The translations under genes and the position numbers were made by a program. A stretch of 64,000 nt of DNA. It comes from Nageia nagi (taxonomy: Eukaryota > Pinophyta). The DNA lies in contig JBITNC010000001.1 in assembly GCA_050084985.1 (NCBI GenBank), forward strand, positions 78,058,001 to 78,122,000. Reading direction: 5' to 3'. Below the pieces are notes generated by a model. That model was not told the DNA's origin. It did no database searches and worked only from the letters and a program-made list of their open reading frames with translations. Shown here one piece after another: positions 56,120 to 64,000 of this stretch; the first letter of the stretch is position 1; each line of letters opens with the position of its first letter.

Positions 56120-58020
56120 GGTTAAATCAGCTAGGGAGATCTTGGACATGACATAATGGTTTCAGGTGAACATTTCTCTTTGAAAAAATCTATTTATTTG
56201 GTAGACTAACTATGTTTTTTAGAGGATTAGGCTATATTAATATCTTTTTGCCTTCATTTATGATATTTGTGAGGCTATTAAGAATGGCTATACTACACCT
56301 TCTACACCTATTTTAGATGAAACAAATAAGAAGGCATATGAAAACAATTCAAAGGCTAAGAATATTATCATGTGCATATTGGTAGATAGTGCATTAGTAA
56401 GAGTAATGAACTATATGTATACAAAAGAAATATGAGATAAGATGAAAAATATTCATGAAGGAGACATGAAGATCAAGGAGGCTAAGATCCAAACACACCA
56501 GACATAGTTTGAAAGTTTGAAGATGAAAATATAGAAGTGTACATGATAAGGGTCAATGATGTCATCAATGTGATTAGAGGACTTGAAGAAAAGATTAAAG
56601 ACTCCATCATTGTGAAAAAAGTATTATGATCCCTTCCTCAAAGGTTTGATTCAAAAGTTTCTACTATAGAAGAGGCAAAATATTTAAATACTATTAGTAT
56701 GGATCAAATGCATAGTTCTTTTATGGCTTATGAAATGAGAATAGGAAAGTTCAAACCCTCATATAGAGAACCTACTTTTAAAGAAAATAAAAATGCTAAA
56801 GCAAAATAAAAATCAAAAGGAGAAGAATCTTCAGATGAATTGAAGAAAATTTTGTTATAAAACTAAAAAAGGGGAATGGAAAGTATAAAGAAAAGTTACT
56901 TTTCAAGTGCTTTAACTATGATGGTGTTGGACACTTTGCAACCAAATATCCTCTCAAAGGAAAGAACAAAAATAATGATAAGCCATACAAAGAAAAATGG
57001 GACAAGAAGAAATCACACTTCAAAAAGGGAAACTCTTTGCAAAGGATTTCTTATCAAAAAATAAAAGCTCATCGAAACATAGCTCAAATGATAATTCAAA
57101 AGGATAAAAAAGCACAACCTTATTCATGGCATTTTTGGATGTGAAACAGAAGAAAAATAATAGGTTGTTGAAAAGAAAATTGATGAAGAAGACATGAAAA
57201 AGAAGAGATAGAGGTGGAAGTTGATATGGAAGGACAACTTGTGGTAGCATTAGATGAACTTGACAAGGAAAGAAAAAGGCATAGGAAAACCTTTCAAAAA
57301 CTTGATGATGCAAATGAAATCATCACAATATTGAAAGTGTAGGTACAAGAAGTATGAAATATAACTGAGGATCTTGAAAAATAACTCACTACCAAAGTTG
57401 AGTACTACAACAAATTAGAAGCAAAGATTATAGGATTGACTCTTAAACTAGAGGAGATGATTCATAAGATTAGTGGGTATCATAAACTCAAGGGAGGATC
57501 CTTAAAGTTAGATGAAATGCTAAAGAACCAAAGATCATTAGACATTAAATTTGGTTTGGGTTTTGAAGAAGGAAAAACCTCCAAAGATACAAAGAAAAAT
57601 TGAAATCAAGAAGAAATGAAAAATTAGAAATCAAAGAAGAAATGAAACTGATCAATCAAGCAAAATCATCTTATGCAAGGAAAAAAAATACTCCTAGAAA
57701 TTATAAGAATATGAAAAATGATGGATTCACACATGTCACACATCAAAGGAGAAGAAGATTTCTTGAACCCACTATAATGTGGAAAAGTCCACAACCCAAG
57801 TTCATTCATCCTTTTTTGGTTATTGTTTTAAGTGCAATGGGTATGGACATATAATCTCTGAGTGTAAATATAATGTAGGTTTAAAAAAATTCTCAAGTAG
57901 AAACACAATTGCACAATTGATGGGTTATATTATAGAATGTTATAACTATCACAACTATGGTCACATTGCAAAAAATTGTAAGAGTACATTCTCTTCCAAT
58001 CAACTTTAGAAAAGAGTTTT
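56120..58020 (+). pseudogene. long copia Gag of element C
   Basis: Capsid-like part: NNSKAKNIIMCILVDSALVR, VMNYMYTKEI and NIHEGDMKIKEAKIQTHQT (56,340-56,510). Zinc knuckle 1, CFNYDGVGHFATKY (56,905-56,950), has two of three Cys changed to Tyr. A charged heptad-like region EVEVDMEGQLVVALDELDKE (about 57,205-57,265) through NQRSLDIKFGLGFEEGKTSK (57,530-57,590) matches the coiled-coil and 'QRSP.DKTGLGY' segment of long plant copia Gags. Knuckle 2, CFKCNGYGHIISEC (57,826-57,870), is intact; knuckle 3, CYNYHNYGHIAKNC (57,937-57,980), has one Cys to Tyr. Many frame changes. Confidence 0.88.
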
Positions 58021-58189
58021 TTAGTCATAGGGCATGAGACAAAATAGAAAGATTATAGAGAGATAGGTACAACAAATCAAATAGAAAGAGACAATACATG
58101 AAACCAAGATAGGTGTCAAGAATGTATGGAAAGAAAAGACATAGCCAAAAAAAGGAAAAAAAATCCTTGATAGTACAAATATCTCTTAA

Positions 58190-58420
58190 AGTACAAGATA
58201 AACTAGCTTTATGGATACTAGATAGTTGTTATTCTATCCATATGACAAGGGATAAAGGAGATTTGAAAACTAGAATAATATGAAGGAGGATCAGTAAAAT
58301 TTGGCAATAATGATGGAGCAAAGATTGTTGGTAGAGGAATAATTAAGATCAATAATGGGAAGATCAAGTTAGAGGAGTATTATTTGTGATCAGGATAAAA
58401 CATAGCCTATTAAGTATCAA
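58190..58420 (+). pseudogene. copia protease of element C
   Basis: ALWILDSCYSIHMTRDKGDL (about 58,204-58,265): retropepsin active site with the catalytic Asp. Then GGSVKFGNNDGAKIVGRGII (58,287-58,345), the typical following block. A frameshift separates them. Confidence 0.88.
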
Positions 58421-58559
58421 TCAAATTTATGATATATGATATTATGTAATATTTAAGAAATATAGATGTGAAATTAGAAGAACAAATAGTGATAGGTTAG
58501 TTGTAGTTGGCATAAGGAATTCTAAAAATTTGTATACATTGACATAGACCTCAGAGGGA

Positions 58560-59470
58560 TAATATTTACTCAAAAATAAGGATGAAGATTAGCTTTGACA
58601 CAATAGACTTGGATACATTAGCTTTGACATCTTATTCAAAATCAGTTCAAAGGGGGCAATTTGATATATCCCAATATTGGGAAACCAACAAATAGTATTT
58701 ATTCTTGTGTAAAAAGGGTAAGCTCACTAGATACAATTTTAAGAAAAAGGAGTATTATTCTAACAAACCCTAGAGCTTGTTCATACTAATTTGTGTGGTC
58801 CTATGAGGACAAGTACTTCATGCTATGCATAAATGATTATTCTAGGATGATATGGATATTGTTCTTGAAAAATTTTGAGACCTTCAAGAACCAAGAAGAA
58901 AATAAAGTTGGAAGGAGGATCAAATGTTTGAGATTAAATAGATTAGTTGAGTTTATTTCAAATGATTTCAATGAGTTTTATCACAAGTATGGTATTAAGA
59001 GGTAATTTTTTGCAACAAGGACACCTCAACAAAATGGTGTGGTGGAAAGAAAGAACTAGTTAGTTCAAGAAATGGTACAAATATTGTTGATAGAAAGAAA
59101 CATTGATGATAGGCTTTGAAAGAAGTAGTCTACATGATAGTATATATTTAGAATAGGTGCATGTTGAGGCCCCATGAGAGTAAGACACCTATGAGTTATG
59201 GTTCAACAAAAAAGTATCAAGAAACACTTCAAAGTCTTTGGACTAAGTACTACATCAAGAGGATGGAATAAAGTCTTGGCAAGTTCAATGATAGAGAAAA
59301 TGATGGTATATTTCTTGGTTACTCAACAAAAAACAAAGATTAAAAGTGTTACAACAAAAGACTTAGAAAAATTATTAAGAGTGTGGATGTCTAAGATTGA
59401 TGAGATGAGAGTACCTCCAAAATCCAATGATGAAAAGTTTTTAATTTATCAAGAATAGATTGAGGCAAAT
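58560..59470 (+). pseudogene. copia GAG-pre-integrase and integrase of element C
   Basis: KKGKLTRYNFKKKEYYSNKP (58,710-58,770) leads into integrase: YFMLCINDYSRMIWILFLKN, then VGRRIKCLRLNRLVEFISND and YHKYGIKR in the open frame 58,793-59,005. The usual 'RSDRGGEF' reads LNRLVEF, so the second catalytic Asp is lost. TRTPQQNGVVERKN (59,018-59,057) keeps the Glu. The frame 59,198-59,458 covers the HFKVFG.. and DEKFLIYQE C-terminal region. Confidence 0.92.
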
Positions 59471-59699
59471 GAGGTATAGGAATAAATAAAAAAGTATCCA
59501 AAGAATGGCTCTAGTGACTCGCATAGTGATTCAAAATGGAGGAAAACTAGAAACATAAAATAGGTAAATGGAAAAAGGATCATCCAAGTGATAAAATAAT
59601 TAGAGACCCAAGTACCAGAGTTTAGAAAACAGAATAAAATTAATAATAGATTTCTTTATTTCAAGTATAGAACCAAATAATGTTGCAAAGGCAAGTTAG

Positions 59700-60480
59700 G
59701 ATGAGAGTTGGATCATGAAAATGGATAAGGAATTAGACTAGATTGAAAAGAATTAGACTTGAGAGTAGGTACCAAGGCCCAAGAATCAAAATATGATTAG
59801 CACCAAGTGGGTTTTTCACAACAAGCTCAATCAAGATGGTAAAGTGATAAGAAATAAAACAAGGTTGGTTTGCAAAGGGTATGCTCAAGTTGAAGGTATT
59901 GATTTTGAAGAAAATTTCCTCTTATGGCTAGATTAGAGGCTATCCACATGTTTATTACTTTAGAAGTGTACAAGAACTTCAAGGTTTATCAGATGGATGT
60001 AAAATCAACATTTTTGAATAGACAAATTTATGAGGTAGTATACATTGAGTAGTCAAATGAATTTTAGATAAGTGAGAATTCAAATTTTGTGTGCAAATTA
60101 AAAAAAAAATAACTTTATGGTCTAAAGTAGGTAACCCAAGCTTGGTACTCTAGGGTTGATGTCCATCTTCATTAGTGGGTTTTAGAAAAGGTATGGTGGA
60201 TAGTAATCTCTACATTAAATCTAAAAACAATAATCAAATTATCATTATGGTTTATGTAGATGATATTATTTTTAAAGGTATTTAGGATGAAATATGCAAA
60301 AACTTTGCTAACTAGATGCAAATAAACTTTGATATGTCAATGATAAGAGAACTTTCATATTTTCTTAGTTTGCAAGTTAATCAATTGAAGAATGGAATTT
60401 TTATTTTGTAAATCAAGTATGTAAAGAAGATGTTGAAAAAGTAGACTATGGAGGATTCCAAGCCTATGAGCACTCCTACA
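59700..60480 (+). pseudogene. copia reverse transcriptase of element C
   Basis: MISTKWVFHNKLNQDGKVIR (59,790-59,850), RLVCKGYAQVEGIDFEENFP (59,862-59,922), VYQMDVKSTFLNRQIYEVVY (59,985-60,045), LCKLKKK-LYGLK (60,095-60,130) and MVYVDDIIFKG (60,247-60,280, in a shifted frame), which retains YVDD. Several frameshifts and TAG stops. Confidence 0.92.
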
Positions 60481-60524
60481 ATGATAGGTTACAAGCTTAG
60501 ATGATAAGTGCCCATCAGTGGATC

Positions 60525-61190
60525 ATACTATATACAAGTTAATGATTGGGAGCCTATTATATCTAATAGCTACCATACCTAATATACTTTAGGTAGTGTG
60601 CATGGTTGTATGATTTTAGGTGAATCCAAAAGAGACACATGTGATCATAGTTAAGCAAATTTATTGATATGTCAAAGGTACAATAGACTAAGCCTATGGT
60701 ATCCCAAGGGGAAGGACTTCACACTCATTGCATTCTTAGTTGCAGATTAGGTAAGGTGTGTAGATGATAGGAAGAGTGCTAGTGGCAATGTATTACTTGG
60801 GAGAAATATTGTTGGTTGGCATAGCAAGAAATAGGAATCGTATCATTATCCATAGTGGAAGAAGAGTACATAGTAGTGACATCATATTGTACATAAGTTT
60901 TTTGGATGAAAAAATGATGAAGAAATTAGGCATTTAGATCACTGATCCTATTTTAGTTGTGTGTGATGATATAAGCATAATCAATATTTCTAAGAATCCA
61001 TTCATGCATTCAAGAATGAAACACATTGCCATTCGGTACCATTTCTTGAAGGACAAGGTTTCATAAGGAGAAATAAAGTTGGAATTTATTATGAAATTAG
61101 AGAAAGTAGTGGATATATTTAGCAAACCATTACCCAAGGAAGTTTTTGAGACATACAAAATAAATTGGGAGTGGTGATATTTCCTAAACA
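60525..61190 (+). pseudogene. copia RNase H of element C
   Basis: In order, across frames: AYGIPRGRTSHS, a VDDRKSASG-like stretch (60,765), a VEEEYI-like catalytic-Glu position (60,859), VCDDISIINISKNPFMHSRM (60,960-61,020), KHIAIRYHFLKDKVS, and VDIFSKPLPKEVFE (61,112-61,155). The minus frame 60,934-61,191 is its shadow. Confidence 0.92.
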
Positions 61191-61216
61191 TTGACTATTT
61201 TTTGGGCACACAATCT

Positions 61217-61226
61217 CAAGGGGAGT
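61217..61226 (+). other. candidate polypurine tract of element C
   Basis: AAGGGGAG, about 58 bases before the LTR rather than touching it. It is the only G-rich purine run near the 3' LTR. Either the spacing is unusual or the LTR edge was misplaced; the TSD match supports the edge used here. Confidence 0.5.
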
Positions 61227-61283
61227 AATTATGTACTTTCTTATCTTTTTACTCTTGCATGATTATGTTTTCTTATATACTAA

Positions 61284-62717
61284 TGGGATTAGTTGTTAGG
61301 GTGATAACAAAGTTGTGTGTAGCATTGGAATATTTAGATTCCATACTAATTAAATTTTGTGCACTCTTGTAGATTTTAGAGCAGTCAGTCTAGGCCCTAT
61401 TGAGAATTAGGATACCCATGTTTGTGTCTCTTATAGTCTAGTTCTTATTTTTAGGTATTATAGTATATAATTTACTCTAGGTATTAATTCCAAGTATTAT
61501 TTTTAGGCTCCATTATACATAGTTATAAATTTAGGTTAAGTCATGTAGCAAGTGATGTTGTCAAAAGAGTCAAGTGAAGTAGGGCTCATGAAAATCTAAT
61601 GATGATGTCATACTTTTTAGTAGAAATTAGTGAGTTTTGGACATCTTCATCAATGGGATCCATATGGCTTAGTAAATAGGTGGTCCTAATAGGGTTTCAT
61701 GGAAGGATATATTCATAATAGTATATTCAACAAACCTCACCAATTTTGAGTGATGATGTCACATTTTTTAGGAGAAATTGTCTAGTGATAAGTTCCAAAG
61801 CATCTCAAGTTTCAACAATACCCAATAAGGTGTAACAAGAATCACTAAGGAAAATAAAGACTATAAGAGGAGGTGAACACTTGATTCCACTCAATAAAGG
61901 GTGTATAATCCTTCAATACTCTACTAATGTGTTGATTGTAGCTCATTTTCACATGGCAAAATTAGTTCACTCTAAGATTTGAATGGATAGTCTTGCTTGA
62001 TCCTTATAGTATTCAACATCAAAACTTTAGATAGAAGTAATTAATGATTATAAGAAGTTAGTATACTATCAACTACTAATACAACTTGATTGTACTAAAG
62101 AAAGTGGTGAACCATACCTCTTAAATGTAGAAACAATTACAAATCTCAATGTAAAGTAGGTGAAGATGAATGGTTGCATGTCTATCTATCATCAATGCAA
62201 AAGATGGATGATTTTAGTGTTTACTATAATATTTAGTAGAGATGAAAAGTATTGTAGAGTTTTTTTGATAGAGAAAAACATGTGAACTATGATGAGAGAA
62301 TATTGTATGTGAATGTGATAGTGATTAAAAGAGTGTGTGTAGATAGTATTGAAGCTAGACCATTTAGGATCTTGTGTGAACCAAAACTTATCTTTAATTT
62401 TTTATTTGAGTTCATTGAGTGGGTGATTGGTGAGAGGATTCATTTCTCCTTGTAGTTGGTGCTATAGAATGATAGAGTGGTTGGTGCTATTCCTTGCAGT
62501 GGGTGCTAAGGAACATTATAACCTTTTTGAGGCTAGATTTGGATTGAAATCCAAGCAATTATTTTGCATAGTGGTTTTTACCTGCATTGGGTTTCCACTA
62601 TACATCCTTCTTGTGAGATGCATGTTTTGTATTTAATTTTTAGTTTTGATTTTCATAATTGTTAAAGTTTAAGATACACTGATTCACCCCCCTCTTAGTG
62701 TCTTGCATAGTTCAACA
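61284..62717 (+). repeat. 3' LTR of element C
   Basis: Direct repeat of 54,577-56,091, TGGGATTAGTTGTTAGGG...GTTCAACA, lacking the 81-bp duplication. The frame 62,427-62,636 is LTR sequence. Confidence 0.94.
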
Positions 62718-62722
62718 CATAA
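62718..62722. repeat. target-site duplication of element C (right)
   Basis: CATAA; partner of CATGA at 54,572-54,576. Confidence 0.72.
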
Positions 62723-62920
62723 ATTACTAGATACTTACTTGTAAATTGATCCAAATAGATTGGGGTTCCTTTAATTTATCCAATATGTTGTATTGGTATA
62801 CTATCCATTACTAAGATCAATGGGTTATCACCTATGCATTTTAACCCCATAGTATCTACTATAGATTTAGGTATGATGTTATACCAAGAATCATAATCAA
62901 ACATACAATTATGAATAATA
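62723..62920 (-). pseudogene. gypsy aspartic protease relic of element F, right part
   Basis: Minus strand: WYNIIPKSIVDTMGLKCIGD, then NPLILVMDSIPIQHIG, then IKGTPIYLDQFTSKYLVI, ending at element C. This fits 'NLMP..VM..LGL' and 'D...V...G.I..L.V.L...P' of plant gypsy protease; the DTG/DSG triad itself is not visible. The end of the domain resumes at 54,571. Confidence 0.68.
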
Positions 62921-64000
62921 TAATGATAATCATGATCATCATATCTCAAAGAAATATAAAAAGGTATAGCTTCAAAAGGATTATTATATTTTACATATTA
63001 ATATCATTATCAATACCTATATTTTCTATTGCATCTAATAATTTGAAAATTTTACATAGTTGACCTCTATACTTTAGGATAGTCACCAATTATTTCAAAT
63101 TCACCATCATCTTTAACTTAGAAAACTTAGCTCCAAAATGAAATTGGCCTTTTAGAATTTCTAAAATTGATGGAATATTTGATCCTTTAACCACTTTATT
63201 ATCTTGTTCATTGATCTATTTCCTTTTAGATGATTGGGCTTTAGAATTATTTTTAATGGTTGTAGGATTTTGAATAAAGTTTTTATTCTAGAAGACTTTT
63301 TATCATGAATAGTTATATTTCTCAATTCCATTACATTCACTTCAAATTCAACTTGACTAGATTGACCAACTAATATTTTGATCTTACCATAGAAAATTAA
63401 TAAATGTGATTTATATGTACCATTATATTTTCCTACTATCATGGCTTAACCTTGAAAGATAGTCATAGATGCTAATTCTCTTTCAAATGCTTATTCAACT
63501 TGTTCATCGTTAGGACACCATAACTTGTTAACATATAAACTCTCTCAATTTTCATTTGCATGTTCATCTCTAGCTTGACTTTGGAATCCATAGGTTTGTG
63601 AATCATGAGGAAGGTTACAAGTGGATCAATGATACTATTACTTTGAATTTCATTCCCTAAGGGTGAATTATTTCTAATAAAGTTCATATCTTTCTGCCAA
63701 TGACCTTCCTTAGGCTTAGGTTTTGCATTCCATGGTATATTTATTAATTTCTAAAAGAAGTTTTGGGATCAAGGTTACTTGAGGATGCCTCTATGTTTTT
63801 ATAGTTTGTACCATCATTATCCCTTTTACATCCTATTATTGATCTTTGAAAATATCTCAACCATTTATTATACAATTTGTTTGAAGAATCATCCTCTCAT
63901 AGGATTTAGAAATTTTTACCTTCTTAGGCCTCCTTTCTTGTAATGGATGGAATTGAAGGATTCCATATAACCAAGATCTCACTTGGAGTTTCTTTAACAA
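62921..64000 (-). pseudogene. gag/PR linker of element F (unrecognised detail)
   Basis: Two minus frames, 63,687-63,472 and 63,442-63,161, are protein-like (MDSKVKLEMNMQMKIERVYM; LLIFYGKIKILVGQSSQVEF; KPNHLKGNRSMNKIIKWLKD) and lie upstream of the F protease on the same strand, where Gag and the start of PR are expected. I cannot name a domain. The element runs off the right edge of the window. Confidence 0.45.

Larger units (their letters stand above)
54577..62717 (+). mobile_element. Element C: Ty1/copia retrotransposon with long LTRs and long Gag
   Basis: LTRs of 1,515 and 1,434 bp, near-perfect TSD, primer site, and gag-PR-INT-RT-RNase H on the + strand; 8,141 bp in all. The long LTR, and a Gag with a coiled-coil stretch and several zinc knuckles, suggest the SIRE/Maximus branch of copia (inference). 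All reading frames are heavily broken, with no open frame above about 90 codons. It interrupts the protease of element F. Confidence 0.95.
46480..64000 (-). mobile_element. Element F: Ty3/gypsy element split by elements E and C, continues beyond the window
   Basis: Minus-strand pieces read in order from the right edge: possible gag/PR region and protease (64,000-62,723), protease end and RT (54,571-52,266), RNase H and integrase (48,082-46,480). Removing E and C joins protein wording across both junctions (the RNase H '...IAFM' / 'MSTSLKDAK' junction at E and the PR at C). The order of events is therefore F first, then E and C. About 5.2 kb of F is in the window; its 5' LTR lies outside to the right. 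Confidence 0.85.

Noticed and set aside
57020-57313. 97-codon minus frame in element C gag
   Set aside because: Antisense of the Gag coiled-coil region.

Overview
This window is plant nuclear DNA, strongly AT-rich, and made almost entirely of decayed, nested LTR retrotransposons. No intact host gene, rRNA, tRNA or CRISPR array could be supported. The plant assignment rests on the retroelement families (Ty1/copia and Tat-type Ty3/gypsy), on initiator-Met-tRNA primer sites reading TGGTATC, and on fragments of two plant-specific families: pentatricopeptide repeat (PPR) proteins and the plant mobile domain (PMD, MAIN-like). The PPR fragments repeat phrases of the type 'GYAQNGYVE..LFDRMP', which I associate with gymnosperm PPR families, so a large-genome conifer-like plant is plausible. 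That is inference only.

Layout. 1-2.24 kb: 3' half of pol of a Tat-type gypsy element (G, + strand) with a degenerate first RNase H, a second RNase H and an integrase; its 3' tail may run to about 5.3 kb. 6.96-8.42 kb: a PMD pseudogene on the minus strand with a duplicated core and an acidic tail. 9,065-18,110: copia element A (minus), complete, with 490-bp LTRs, TSD CTAAT, PBS, PPT, gag and pol, a ~49-bp minisatellite in its 3' UTR and a PPR fragment in a ~3 kb leader. 18.5-23.4 kb: an older LTR-like pair (H) flanking a second PMD relic and a copia RT scrap. 23.9-46 kb: gypsy element D (minus), with pol at 37.4-43.6 kb and a possible LTR pair about 20 kb apart. Copia element B (+, 30,000-36,962) is nested in D, and a second PPR pseudogene lies at 27.0-27.8 kb. 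46.5-64 kb: gypsy element F (minus), split by non-autonomous element E (~48,083-52,265) and by copia element C (+, 54,577-62,717).

How the parts relate. F's reading of PR-RT-RNase H-integrase continues across E and C once they are removed, so F is older than both. A has the most similar LTRs (about 17 differences in 490 bp) and the longest open frames, so it is the youngest complete element. A and B share gag, pol and polypurine-tract sequence although most of their LTR sequence differs. In-frame stops in the minus-strand PMD relic are nearly all TAG, as expected if CAG codons decay by C-to-T change at methylated CHG sites.

There is no clear undescribed functional system. The most interesting signals are host-type gene pieces (two PMD, two PPR) inside or beside retroelements, all in the sense orientation of the element where this can be judged, and the unusual noncoding architecture of the A/B lineage: long leaders, a 3' minisatellite and a conserved PPT block.
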